From an uncultured Bacteroides sp. (GTDB taxonomy: Bacteria > Bacteroidota > Bacteroidia > Bacteroidales > Bacteroidaceae), in assembly GCA_944322335.1 (NCBI GenBank), contig CALUOU010000014.1:1-40103 (forward strand): a DNA stretch of 40,103 bases. The letters run 5' to 3'. A model generated the notes under the pieces. The model was not told the DNA's origin. It saw only the letters and a list, made by a program, of their open reading frames with translations, and made no database searches. Positions 1 to 8,383 of the stretch are shown here, in pieces (positions within the stretch are counted from its first letter, which is position 1; each line of letters opens with the position of its first letter). Both the position numbers and the translations under genes were made by a program.

Positions 1-91
1 AAGTATTATTGCTGCGTTGGCCAAGTATACAGTCATGCTTCGCAACCGTATTTTCCGTCTGATCCAAACTTACACATTTCAACAGAGATAT

Positions 92-1369
92 ATGACAAAG
101 CATTCAATCCAGGACTTTGAGATCATGGCTCCCGTAGGCTCCCGCGAATCATTGGCGGCAGCCATTCAGGCAGGAGCCGACTCCATCTATTTCGGTATAG
201 AAAACCTGAACATGCGCGCCCGTTCGGCCAGCACGTTCACCATAGACGACCTGCGCGAAATAGCCCAGACCTGCGAGGCGCACGGCATGAAAAGCTACCT
301 GACGGTCAACACCATCATCTACGACTCCGACCTGCCCCTGATGCGGACCATCGTGGACGCAGCCAAAGCGGCGGGCATCTCGGCCATCATCGCGGCAGAC
401 GTGGCAGTGATGAGCTATGCCCGAAGCGTCGGCCAGGAAGTGCATCTCAGCACCCAGCTGAACATCTCCAACATTGAGGCGCTCCGCTTCTACGCACAGT
501 TTGCCGACGTGGTGGTGCTGGCCCGCGAGCTGAACCTGGAACAGGTGGCCGAAATCTACCGCCACATCTGTGAGGAGCATATCTGCGGCCCGTCGGGGCA
601 GCCCATCCGCATCGAAATGTTCTGCCACGGCGCACTCTGCATGGCCGTGAGCGGCAAGTGCTACCTCTCCCTGCATCAGATGAACAGCTCTGCCAACCGG
701 GGCGCGTGCATGCAGGTGTGCCGCCGGTCATACATCGTGCGCGACAAGGAAACCGATGCCGAGCTGGAGATCGACAACCAATACATCATGTCGCCCAAGG
801 ATCTGAAGACCATCCATTTCCTGAACAAGATGATGGATGCGGGCGTGAGAGTCTTCAAAATCGAAGGCCGCGCGCGCGGGCCGGAGTATGTGCGCACCGT
901 GGCTGAATGCTACAAGGAAGCCATCCGCGCCTACGTGGAAGAAGACTTCACCGATGAAAAGGTCGAGAAATGGAACAGCCGCCTGGCCACCGTCTTCAAC
1001 CGCGGCTTCTGGGACGGCTACTACCTGGGCCAGCGCTTAGGCGAATGGACCAAGAACTACGGATCGGCCGCCACGGAACGCAAGATCTATGTAGGCCGGG
1101 GCGTACGCTATTTCTCCAACATCGGCGTAGCGGAATTTCTGGCGGAAGCGGCCGAAATCAGCGTGGGCGACAGGCTGCTCATCACCGGACCGACCACAGG
1201 AGCTGAATATGTCACCCTGGAAGAAGCCCGCGTAGACCTCAAGCCCGTGCAGACCGTCCATAAAGGAGAGCATTTCTCGATGAAATCAGTGAAAATACGT
1301 CCCAGCGACAAACTGTATAAACTGGTCACCGTGGAAGAGCTGAAACGATTCAAAGGGCTGGACAACTGA
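92..1369 (+). CDS. U32 family peptidase-like protein (TrhP/YegQ-like, tRNA hydroxylation)
   Basis: The 425-residue product carries the U32 signature: E-M-F-C-H-G-A-L-C near residue 180, then S-G-K-C-Y-L-S and a second cysteine pair in RGACMQVCRRSY. These cysteines are the conserved set of the family. Characterised short members (E. coli TrhP/YegQ, about 450 aa) take part in prephenate-dependent 5-hydroxyuridine formation at tRNA position 34, while longer members (RlhA) act on 23S rRNA; the length here fits the TrhP class. The exact substrate is inferred. An in-frame ATG lies upstream at 17, but family similarity begins at DFEIMAPVG, so the ATG at 92 is preferred. Its stop codon is followed by heptamer-repeat DNA leading into the thioesterase gene, so the two are probably co-transcribed. 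Confidence 0.88.
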   Translation: MTKHSIQDFEIMAPVGSRESLAAAIQAGADSIYFGIENLNMRARSASTFTIDDLREIAQTCEAHGMKSYLTVNTIIYDSDLPLMRTIVDAAKAAGISAIIAADVAVMSYARSVGQEVHLSTQLNISNIEALRFYAQFADVVVLARELNLEQVAEIYRHICEEHICGPSGQPIRIEMFCHGALCMAVSGKCYLSLHQMNSSANRGACMQVCRRSYIVRDKETDAELEIDNQYIMSPKDLKTIHFLNKMMDAGVRVFKIEGRARGPEYVRTVAECYKEAIRAYVEEDFTDEKVEKWNSRLATVFNRGFWDGYYLGQRLGEWTKNYGSAATERKIYVGRGVRYFSNIGVAEFLAEAAEISVGDRLLITGPTTGAEYVTLEEARVDLKPVQTVHKGEHFSMKSVKIRPSDKLYKLVTVEELKRFKGLDN

Positions 1370-1383
1370 CCACATCGAGCCTG

Positions 1384-1422
1384 TAACCGCCAATCACCTG
1401 TCACTAAACACCCATCATTAAA
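1384..1422 (+). repeat. Heptamer leader array upstream of the thioesterase gene
   Basis: The spacer divides into consecutive 7-mers TAACCGC, CAATCAC, CTGTCAC, TAAACAC and CCATCAT, then TAAA directly before the ATG at 1423. It is almost free of G on the sense strand. The same degenerate heptamer recurs before several other genes in the window. Confidence 0.75.
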
Positions 1423-1818
1423 ATGAACTACATTCACGAAATCACACTGAAGGTGCGCGACTATGAATGCGACCTGCAAGGCATTGTCAACAACGCCAAT
1501 TACCAACACTACCTGGAACATGCCCGCCACGAGTTTCTGCTGTCACGGGGCATCAGCTTTGCCGAGCTGCACCAGCAGGGAACAGACCCCGTGGTGGCCC
1601 GCATCAGCATGTCCTTCAAGACTCCGCTCCACAGCCGCGACGAGTTCACATGCAAGCTCGCCGTCAAGAAAGAAGGCATCAAATACGTTTTCTATCAAGA
1701 CATCTATCGCCGCAGCGACAACAAGCTTTGCCTGAAAGGCGTGGTGGAAGCCGTGTGCATCGTCAATGGCCGTCTCGGCACAAGCGATGCCTTGGACCAA
1801 CTGCTTGCATGCGACTAA
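1423..1818 (+). CDS. Acyl-CoA thioesterase, 4HBT hotdog family (YbgC/FadM-like)
   Basis: A 131-residue single hotdog-fold protein. The N-terminal motif R-D-Y-E-C-D-L-Q-G-I-V-N-N-A-N-Y matches the 4-hydroxybenzoyl-CoA thioesterase/YbgC active-site loop, with the conserved aspartate at D17 and the following helix reading YLEHAR. Family members hydrolyse acyl-CoA thioesters in the cytoplasm; the chain length or substrate cannot be told from sequence. The length is normal for the family. It lies 53 bp after the U32 gene and 31 bp before dprA, on the same strand, consistent with a three-gene operon. The spacer before dprA (1819-1849) also looks weakly heptameric. Confidence 0.9.
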   Translation: MNYIHEITLKVRDYECDLQGIVNNANYQHYLEHARHEFLLSRGISFAELHQQGTDPVVARISMSFKTPLHSRDEFTCKLAVKKEGIKYVFYQDIYRRSDNKLCLKGVVEAVCIVNGRLGTSDALDQLLACD

Positions 1819-1849
1819 AAGAACATAACCGCTAAAAAGCAGACATACC

Positions 1850-2959
1850 ATGAGCACAGACGAACGCATCTGCAGCATCGCACTGACCCTCTGTCCCGGC
1901 ATCGGACACATCGGCGCCAAACGGCTCGTCAGCCGGGTGGGCAGTGCTGTCGAAATCTTCAACCGACGGAAAGAATTGCCCCAGCTCCTGCCCAGCCTCC
2001 CCCACTCTGTGACAAAAGCATTGAACGATCCCTCCATCCTCAAGAGAGCCGAACAAGAAGTGGCCTTCATGGAGCAAAAACACATAACCTGCCTCACCCT
2101 GCAAGACGAGTCCTACCCCTCCCGGCTGCGGGAATGTGAAGACGCTCCGGTCGCACTGTTCTTCAAAGGCAACATCGACCTCAACAGCCAGCATGTCATC
2201 AGCATGGTAGGAACACGAAAAGCCACGGAATATGGCAAGAATTTCTGCATGAACTTCCTGAAGGACATGGCTGAACTATGCCCCGACGTACTGGTGATCA
2301 GCGGGCTGGCCTACGGCATCGACATCCATGCCCATACGGCAGCCTTAGACAACCGGCTTCCCACCATAGCAGTGCTGGCTCACGGGCTGGACCGCATCTA
2401 CCCTCCCGCCCATCGGAACACGGCAGCCAGCATGATCGAACACGGCGGACTGATCACAGAACATCTGACCGAGACCTCTCCCGACCGCTACAATTTCATC
2501 AGCCGCAACCGCATCATCGCAGGCATGAGCGACGCCACCATCGTGGTGGAATCGGCCGCCAAAGGTGGTGCGCTCATCACGGCCGAACTGGCCATCGGCT
2601 ATCACCGCAACTGTTTCGCCCTGCCCGGGCGCGTGTCAGACCCCACCTCTACGGGGTGCAACCGCCTGATACGCGACAACAAAGCCGCCCTCATAGAAAA
2701 CGCGAAAGACTTCATTCAAGCCATGCAATGGGATACCGTCTCTGCCAAACCGCAATCTGTACAACGGCAGCTATTCCCGGAACTGACACCCGAAGAGACG
2801 CTGGTGACACAAATCTTGAAAGAAAAAGGAGACCAGCACATCAACGTCCTCGTAGTGAAGAGCAACATACCCGTCAACCGCATGACCGCGCTTTTGCTCG
2901 AACTGGAAATGAAAGGAATCGTAAAAGCCATGGTGGGAGGCTGCTACCACCTCCTGTAA
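1850..2959 (+). CDS. dprA: DNA-processing protein DprA
   Basis: A 369-residue DprA/Smf protein. Residues about 10-60 form a helix-hairpin-helix-like region (CPGIGHIGAKRL). The Rossmann-like core starts near residue 118 with SMVGTRKATEYGK and continues with SGLAYGIDIHAH, AVLAHGLDRIYPPAHR, ISRNRIIAGMSDATIVVE and LPGRVSDPTSTGCNRLI, all hallmark segments. The C-terminal 60 residues look like the winged-helix DML1 domain. DprA loads RecA on incoming single-stranded DNA during transformation and is widespread even in bacteria not known to be competent. It is the last gene before the 22-nt repeat array and the mnmG promoter. Confidence 0.96.
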   Translation: MSTDERICSIALTLCPGIGHIGAKRLVSRVGSAVEIFNRRKELPQLLPSLPHSVTKALNDPSILKRAEQEVAFMEQKHITCLTLQDESYPSRLRECEDAPVALFFKGNIDLNSQHVISMVGTRKATEYGKNFCMNFLKDMAELCPDVLVISGLAYGIDIHAHTAALDNRLPTIAVLAHGLDRIYPPAHRNTAASMIEHGGLITEHLTETSPDRYNFISRNRIIAGMSDATIVVESAAKGGALITAELAIGYHRNCFALPGRVSDPTSTGCNRLIRDNKAALIENAKDFIQAMQWDTVSAKPQSVQRQLFPELTPEETLVTQILKEKGDQHINVLVVKSNIPVNRMTALLLELEMKGIVKAMVGGCYHLL

Positions 2960-2997
2960 GAAAGGCGCCTTCCGCCATGAACCAGTGTGATCGAGTT

Positions 2998-3085
2998 GTT
3001 GCACACGCATATGCAAGACCTTGCATCTACTTATGCAAAACCTTGCATCTACCTATGCAAAATCTTGCACACGCGCATGCAAAAC
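2998..3085. repeat. Four tandem 22-nt imperfect repeats with internal dyads
   Basis: Four head-to-tail units lie at 2998-3019, 3020-3041, 3042-3063 and 3064-3085. The two middle units share CTTGCATCTACYTATGCAAAA; the two outer ones have CACACGC in place of CATCTAC. Each unit contains inverted arms TTGCA and TGCAA, and unit junctions form a second dyad (TGCAAAACCTTGCA). There are no unique spacers, so this is not a CRISPR. It fills the gap between dprA and the mnmG promoter. Confidence 0.85.
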
Positions 3086-3147
3086 ACAAAGCCCGCACGA
3101 ACGGCTCTTTCTCTCCGAATAGACAAGAATATTATTCGCAAACCATT

Positions 3148-3176
3148 TTTGTTTGACCATAATAACATTACCTTTG
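3148..3176 (+). promoter_or_regulatory. Bacteroides-type promoter of mnmG
   Basis: A -33 TTTG at 3148-3151 (a second TTTG follows directly) and a -7 TACCTTTG at 3169-3176 are 17 bp apart, about 27 bp before the mnmG ATG. This matches the Bacteroides housekeeping consensus and puts the transcription start just downstream of the 22-nt repeats. Confidence 0.65.
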
Positions 3177-3203
3177 CATCGTAAAAACAACATAGATTGA
3201 AGA

Positions 3204-5078
3204 ATGGAATTTAAGTACGATGTTATTGTAATTGGTGCCGGACATGCCGGATGTGAGGCTGCGGCAGCAGCTGCCAACTTAGGATCGAAAACCTGTCTCA
3301 TCACCATGGACATGAACAAGATCGGGCAAATGAGCTGCAATCCCGCTGTGGGAGGCATCGCCAAGGGACAAATAGTCCGAGAGATTGACGCGTTAGGAGG
3401 CTACATGGGACTGGTGACAGACCAGACAGCCATTCAGTTCCGACTGCTGAACCGTTCCAAAGGGCCTGCCATGTGGAGCCCGCGCGCCCAATGCGACCGG
3501 GGCAAATTCATCTGGGCATGGAGAAACGTGCTGGAGAATGTGCCCAACCTCCACATCTGGCAAGACACCGTACAGGAAGTCTGCGTGAAAGAAGGCGAGG
3601 TGACCGGTGTGAAAACGGCATGGGGAGTGACTTTCCACGCCAGATGCGTCATCCTGACAGCCGGAACGTTTCTGAACGGACTGATGCACGTGGGACGGAC
3701 CATGCTGCCGGGAGGGCGCATGGCAGAACCGGCTTCCTATCATCTCACCGAGTCCATCGCCCGGCACGGCCTTTCCTACGGACGGATGAAGACAGGCACT
3801 CCTGTACGCATAGACGGACGTTGTGTACACTTTGAGGACATGGAACTGCAGGAAGGCGAAAACGATTTCCATAAGTTCAGCTTCCTGAACACTCCACCCA
3901 AGCAGCTGAAGCAATTGCCTTGCTGGACCTGCTTCACCAATGAGGAAGTGCACGAGACACTGCGGAACGGATTGCCCGACTCCCCCCTCTACAACGGACA
4001 AATCCACAGCATCGGTCCCCGCTACTGCCCCAGCATCGAAACCAAAATCGTAACCTTCCCTGACAAAGGGCAACACCAGCTCTTTCTGGAACCGGAAGGC
4101 GAAACGACCCGCGAGCTTTATCTCAACGGCTTTTCGTCATCATTGCCCATGGACATCCAGATAACGGCCTTGAAAAAGATTCCGGCATTCCGCGACCTGG
4201 TCATCTACCGTCCGGGATATGCCATCGAATACGACTACTTCGACCCCACCCAGCTAAAGCATACGCTGGAGACGAAACGGATCAAAAACCTGTTCTTTGC
4301 CGGACAGGTAAACGGAACGACGGGATATGAGGAGGCAGCCGGACAAGGCATCGTGGCCGGCATCAACGCGCACATCAATTGCCATGGCGGAGAGCCTTTC
4401 ACGCTGGCAAGAGACGAAGCCTACATCGGCGTACTGATAGATGACCTGGTGACCAAAGGCGTGGATGAGCCTTACCGGATGTTCACCTCACGCGCGGAAT
4501 ACCGCATTCTGCTCCGCATGGATGACGCAGACATGCGGCTGACAGAGAAGTCATATCAGCTGGGATTGGCCAAAAGCGACCGTTATGGATTGCTGAAAAG
4601 CAAACGCGAAGCCGTGGAAAGCATCGTGGATTTCGCACGCACCTACTCCATCAAGCCGGCGCTCATCAATCCGGTCTTGGAACAATTAGGCACGACCCCA
4701 CTCCGCCAAGGCTGCAAGATGATAGACTTGATCAACCGTCCGCAAATCACACTGACCAACCTGGCCGACCATGTGGCCGCCCTGAAACGCAGGCTCGACC
4801 GGCTGACAGAACGGAAAGAAGAAATCATCGAAGCGGCAGAGATCCTCATCAAGTATGAAGGTTACATCTCCCGCGAGCGCATGATCGCAGACAAGCTGGC
4901 ACGCTTGGAGAGCATCAAGATCAAAGGGAAGTTCGACTACAACAGCCTGCAGTCCCTGTCCACCGAAGCCCGGCAAAAGCTGATCCGGATAGATCCGGAG
5001 ACCATAGCCCAGGCCAGCCGCATCCCCGGAGTATCGCCCAGCGACATCAACGTGCTGCTCGTGCTTCTGGGCCGCTAA
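3204..5078 (+). CDS. mnmG: tRNA uridine-5-carboxymethylaminomethyl modification enzyme MnmG (GidA)
   Basis: A 624-residue protein, the usual MnmG length. The FAD-binding dinucleotide motif GAGHAG is at residues 11-16, followed by the family signature MSCNPAVGGIAKGQIVREID around residue 45. The insertion domain and the C-terminal helical domain that contacts MnmE are both present. With MnmE it installs the cmnm5 group on U34 of tRNAs reading split codon boxes, using FAD and methylenetetrahydrofolate; mnmE is not in this window. It has its own promoter and is followed by a parS-like site and apt. In many bacteria gidA lies near the replication origin. Confidence 0.98.
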   Translation: MEFKYDVIVIGAGHAGCEAAAAAANLGSKTCLITMDMNKIGQMSCNPAVGGIAKGQIVREIDALGGYMGLVTDQTAIQFRLLNRSKGPAMWSPRAQCDRGKFIWAWRNVLENVPNLHIWQDTVQEVCVKEGEVTGVKTAWGVTFHARCVILTAGTFLNGLMHVGRTMLPGGRMAEPASYHLTESIARHGLSYGRMKTGTPVRIDGRCVHFEDMELQEGENDFHKFSFLNTPPKQLKQLPCWTCFTNEEVHETLRNGLPDSPLYNGQIHSIGPRYCPSIETKIVTFPDKGQHQLFLEPEGETTRELYLNGFSSSLPMDIQITALKKIPAFRDLVIYRPGYAIEYDYFDPTQLKHTLETKRIKNLFFAGQVNGTTGYEEAAGQGIVAGINAHINCHGGEPFTLARDEAYIGVLIDDLVTKGVDEPYRMFTSRAEYRILLRMDDADMRLTEKSYQLGLAKSDRYGLLKSKREAVESIVDFARTYSIKPALINPVLEQLGTTPLRQGCKMIDLINRPQITLTNLADHVAALKRRLDRLTERKEEIIEAAEILIKYEGYISRERMIADKLARLESIKIKGKFDYNSLQSLSTEARQKLIRIDPETIAQASRIPGVSPSDINVLLVLLGR

Positions 5079-5087
5079 GCGCACGTA

Positions 5088-5103
5088 AGTTCCACGTGAA
5101 ACA
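5088..5103. promoter_or_regulatory. parS-like ParB binding site
   Basis: The sequence A-GTTCCACGTGAAAC-A matches the widely conserved bacterial parS 16-mer (TGTTCCACGTGAAACA in Bacillus subtilis) at 15 of 16 positions. It is intergenic, 10 bp after the mnmG stop codon. ParB nucleates on such sites for chromosome segregation, and they usually lie in the origin-proximal part of the chromosome. The match was read by eye; binding is inferred. Confidence 0.75.
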
Positions 5104-5136
5104 AATCATTCAACAAACATCTAAAAAACACTGAAT

Positions 5137-5661
5137 ATGAGCAAAGAAACATTATTAAGAAAGCTGCGCCAAGTGCCCGACTTCCCCATACCGGGCATCC
5201 TGTTCTACGACGTAACCACCCTATTCAAAGACCCGACATCCTTAAAGGAGCTATCGGACGAACTCTATGAGATGTATCGGGACAAAGGCATCACCAAAGT
5301 GGTAGGCATCGAGTCGCGCGGATTCATCATGGGGCCGATTCTGGCAACCCGCCTGGATGCAGGTTTCGTCCCTGTACGCAAGCCCGGAAAGCTGCCCGCC
5401 GAGACCATCGAGGAAAGCTACGACAAAGAATACGGGAAGGACACCATCCAGATGCACAAAGACGCTATCGGGCCGGACGACGTTGTGCTGATACACGATG
5501 ACTTGCTTGCCACCGGAGGCGCCATGCGTGCCGCATGCAAGCTGGTGAAACAGATGCGCCCCCGCAAGATTTTCGTCAACTTCCTTATCGAGCTGAAAGC
5601 GTTGAGAGGCGACAAAGGCTTCGACCCTGACATTGATGTCCAAACAGTGCTCACCCTCTAA
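5137..5661 (+). CDS. apt: Adenine phosphoribosyltransferase
   Basis: A 174-residue type I phosphoribosyltransferase. The PRPP-binding loop VVLIHDDLLATGGAMRAA lies at residues 116-133 and the adenine-specific segment VVGIESRGFIMGP at 55-67, with RKPGKLP at 81-87. It converts adenine and PRPP to AMP in purine salvage. The length is typical. It lies 58 bp downstream of mnmG, across the parS-like site, and 29 bp upstream of uvrC on the same strand; no separate promoter was seen, so read-through from mnmG is likely. Confidence 0.97.
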   Translation: MSKETLLRKLRQVPDFPIPGILFYDVTTLFKDPTSLKELSDELYEMYRDKGITKVVGIESRGFIMGPILATRLDAGFVPVRKPGKLPAETIEESYDKEYGKDTIQMHKDAIGPDDVVLIHDDLLATGGAMRAACKLVKQMRPRKIFVNFLIELKALRGDKGFDPDIDVQTVLTL

Positions 5662-5690
5662 TCCGTACTTAAGCCGCAAAACCTGCAATT

Positions 5691-7526
5691 ATGGAAGAGC
5701 TGAGAACCAACGATTACTTGAAAAGCATCGTCGTGAACTTGCCGGAAAGCCCCGGCGTGTACCAGTATCTGAACAGCGAAGGGGTCATCATCTACGTAGG
5801 CAAAGCCAAGAACCTGAAGCGGCGCGTCTCTTCATACTTCAACCGCGAACACGAGCCGGGCAAAACAAGGGTGCTTGTCTCCAAGATTGCCGACATACGT
5901 TACATTGTGGTCAAAACGGAAGAAGACGCGCTTCTGCTTGAAAACAACCTGATCAAGAAATACAAGCCACGCTACAATGTCTTACTGAAAGACGACAAGA
6001 CCTACCCTTCCATCTGTGTGGAGAACGGCTATTTCCCGCGTGTGTTCAAAACGCGGAAGATCGTGCGTGACGGTTCGACTTACTACGGCCCTTACAGCCA
6101 CATACAGTCCATGAACGTCGTGCTCGACCTCATCAAGCATCTCTATCCCCTGCGCACATGCCACCTGAAGCTGACACCTGAAAACATCCGCGCGGGGAAG
6201 TTCAACGTCTGTCTGGAATACCACATCAAAAACTGCGCAGGGCCTTGCATCGGCCAACAAAGCCAAGAAGAATACATGCGGAACATTGCCGAGATAAAAG
6301 ACATCCTGAAAGGCGATGCGCAGAGCGTGGCCAAGATGCTTTACCAACGCATGATGGATCTTTCCGCAGAAATGCGGTTTGAGGAAGCGCAGGCCGTCAA
6401 GGAGAAGTACATGCTGATAGAGAATTTCCGCTCCAGATCGGAAGTGGTAAGCAGCACGCTGCACAACATTGACGTGTTTGCCATCGAAGAAGACCAAGAC
6501 AGACAATCGGCCTTCATCAACTACCTGCACGTCACCAACGGCACCATCAACCAGGCTTTCACCTTCGAATATAAGAAACGGCTGAACGAGACCAAAGAAG
6601 AGCTGCTGGCGCTTGGCATTGTGGAAATGCGTGACCGTTACCAAAGCCATTCCCGCGAAATCATCGTGCCTTTCCTGCCGGATGTGGAGCTGAACGATGT
6701 CACCTTTACCATTCCCCAACGCGGAGACAAAAAGACCTTGCTGGAACTTTCCATCCTCAACGTCAAACAGTATAAGGCTGACCGGCTGAAAGAGGCTGAA
6801 AAGCTCAACCCCGAACAGCGCACAACGCGCCTGCTGAAAGAGATCCAAGACACCCTGCACTTAGACCGCCTGCCCATCCGCATCGAATGCTTTGACAACT
6901 CCAACATACAAGGCGCTGACCCGGTGGCCGGATGCGTGGTCTTTGTCAAAGGGAAACCGTCCAAACAAGATTACCGGAAATATAACATCAAGACGGTGGA
7001 AGGACCGGACGACTATGCGTCCATGCAAGAAGTTGTCAGAAGGCGTTACACACGTGCCATTGAAGAGAACGCGCCCTTGCCAGACCTTCTCATCACCGAC
7101 GGCGGAAAGGGGCAAATGAGCGCGGTCAAGGAGGTGATGGACGAGCTTGGACTGAGCATCCCCATCGCCGGCCTGGCTAAAGACGGCAAACACCGGACTT
7201 CGGAGCTGCTGTTCGGCTTTCCCCCACAGACTGTCGGCATGAAGCAAGGCTCGCCCCTCTTCCTGCTGCTGACGCGCATTCAGGACGAAGTACACCGGTT
7301 TGCCATCACGTTTCACAGGGACAAACGGAGCAAACGGCAGATCGCCTCAGAGCTGGACAGCGTGAAAGGCATCGGCGAAAAGAGCAAAACAGCCCTGCTG
7401 AAAACGTTCAAAAGCGTCAAACGGATACGCGAAGCCAGTCTGGAAGACTTGGCAGCCGTCGTGGGAGAAGCCAAAGCGAAAGCTTTGAAGGCTTACTTTG
7501 CCGAAACAAAAAACAAATCAGAATAA
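5691..7526 (+). CDS. uvrC: Excinuclease ABC subunit C
   Basis: A 611-residue UvrC. The GIY-YIG nuclease domain is at residues about 15-95 (PGVYQY, IIYVGKAKNLKRR), a UVR coiled segment near 225-245 (MRFEEAQAVKEKY), the RNase H-like C-terminal nuclease with IECFDNSNIQG, LITDGGKGQ and KDGKHR, and a tandem helix-hairpin-helix tail (LDSVKGIGEKSKTALL). UvrC makes the 3' and 5' incisions of nucleotide excision repair. Both nuclease sites look intact. It follows apt by 29 bp. Confidence 0.98.
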   Translation: MEELRTNDYLKSIVVNLPESPGVYQYLNSEGVIIYVGKAKNLKRRVSSYFNREHEPGKTRVLVSKIADIRYIVVKTEEDALLLENNLIKKYKPRYNVLLKDDKTYPSICVENGYFPRVFKTRKIVRDGSTYYGPYSHIQSMNVVLDLIKHLYPLRTCHLKLTPENIRAGKFNVCLEYHIKNCAGPCIGQQSQEEYMRNIAEIKDILKGDAQSVAKMLYQRMMDLSAEMRFEEAQAVKEKYMLIENFRSRSEVVSSTLHNIDVFAIEEDQDRQSAFINYLHVTNGTINQAFTFEYKKRLNETKEELLALGIVEMRDRYQSHSREIIVPFLPDVELNDVTFTIPQRGDKKTLLELSILNVKQYKADRLKEAEKLNPEQRTTRLLKEIQDTLHLDRLPIRIECFDNSNIQGADPVAGCVVFVKGKPSKQDYRKYNIKTVEGPDDYASMQEVVRRRYTRAIEENAPLPDLLITDGGKGQMSAVKEVMDELGLSIPIAGLAKDGKHRTSELLFGFPPQTVGMKQGSPLFLLLTRIQDEVHRFAITFHRDKRSKRQIASELDSVKGIGEKSKTALLKTFKSVKRIREASLEDLAAVVGEAKAKALKAYFAETKNKSE

Positions 7527-7553
7527 AGCATCGTTCCAACAAGGAAAGATTCG

Positions 7554-7561
7554 TATCTTTG
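7554..7561 (+). promoter_or_regulatory. Promoter -7 element upstream of dtd
   Basis: TATCTTTG matches the TAnnTTTG -7 consensus 31 bp before the dtd ATG. No TTTG was found at the right distance for a -33 element, so the call rests on the -7 box and its location only. Confidence 0.45.
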
Positions 7562-7592
7562 CCAAAACGAAACCTGAAAGAAAAGAAACATT

Positions 7593-8045
7593 ATGAGAGT
7601 AGTAATACAACGCACGGCTCATGCTTCTGTCACCATCGGCGGAAAGCTGAAATCGGCCATCGGGCCGGGCATGCTGATTCTGGTCGGCATTGAAGATGCA
7701 GACGGACAGGAAGACATCGACTGGCTCTGCCGGAAAATCGCCAACCTGCGCATTTTCGACGATGAAAAGGGCGTGATGAACCGTTCCATCCTGGAAAGCG
7801 GCGGAGACATTCTGGTCGTCAGCCAGTTCACCCTGCACGCCTCGACAAAGAAAGGGAACCGCCCTTCCTACATACGGGCCGCCAAGCCGGAAATCTCCAT
7901 TCCCTTATATGAGACGTTCTGCGCCGCGCTGAGCCAAACGTTGGGAAAGCCCGTCGCCACCGGAGAATTTGGAGCAGACATGAAAGTGGAGCTCCTGAAC
8001 GACGGGCCGGTCACCATTTGCATCGACACTAAAAACAAGGAATAA
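7593..8045 (+). CDS. dtd: D-aminoacyl-tRNA deacylase
   Basis: A 150-residue DTD. Both family motifs are present: SQFTL at residues 77-81 and the cis-proline motif GPVT at 138-141, together with NRPSY at 89-93. The enzyme hydrolyses D-aminoacyl-tRNAs (and glycyl-tRNA-Ala) to protect translation from mischarging. The last base of its TAA stop is the first base of the next gene's ATG, so the two are translationally coupled. Confidence 0.97.
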   Translation: MRVVIQRTAHASVTIGGKLKSAIGPGMLILVGIEDADGQEDIDWLCRKIANLRIFDDEKGVMNRSILESGGDILVVSQFTLHASTKKGNRPSYIRAAKPEISIPLYETFCAALSQTLGKPVATGEFGADMKVELLNDGPVTICIDTKNKE

Positions 8046-8383
8046 TGACTTTAGAAGAAGCACAACTGCAAGTAGACAATTGGATCAAGACCTACGGCGT
8101 GCGCTATTTCAGCGAACTGACCAACATGGCCGTATTGACCGAGGAAGTGGGCGAACTGGCACGCGTCATGGCACGCCGCTACGGCGACCAGTCGTTCAAA
8201 CCAGGAGAAAAGGACAACCTGGAGGAGGAACTGGCCGACGTGCTGTGGGTGCTGCTATGCATCGCCAACCAGACGGGAGTCAGCCTGACCGAAGCTTTCG
8301 CACATACATTGGAAAAGAAAACCAGCCGGGACAGCACCCGGCATATCAACAATCCTAAACTTAAAGACCATGGACATGAATGA
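8045..8383 (+). CDS. MazG-like nucleotide pyrophosphohydrolase
   Basis: A 112-residue all-alpha NTP pyrophosphatase-type protein. The metal-binding E-x-x-E and E-x-x-D motifs are seen in EEVGE (residues 33-37) and EEELADVLW (60-68). Members hydrolyse (d)NTPs to monophosphates and pyrophosphate in housecleaning or dCTP metabolism; the preferred substrate is not known here. It is a single-domain protein, much shorter than E. coli MazG. It overlaps dtd by one base and deoC by 14 bases, so dtd, this gene and deoC form a tight unit. Confidence 0.9.
   Translation: MTLEEAQLQVDNWIKTYGVRYFSELTNMAVLTEEVGELARVMARRYGDQSFKPGEKDNLEEELADVLWVLLCIANQTGVSLTEAFAHTLEKKTSRDSTRHINNPKLKDHGHE

Noticed and set aside
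2998..3085. CRISPR array
   Set aside because: Repeats are directly adjacent with no unique spacers, and no cas gene is present.
2987..3184. 65-codon frame over the 22-nt repeats
   Set aside because: It mostly translates the repeat array and runs through the mnmG promoter.
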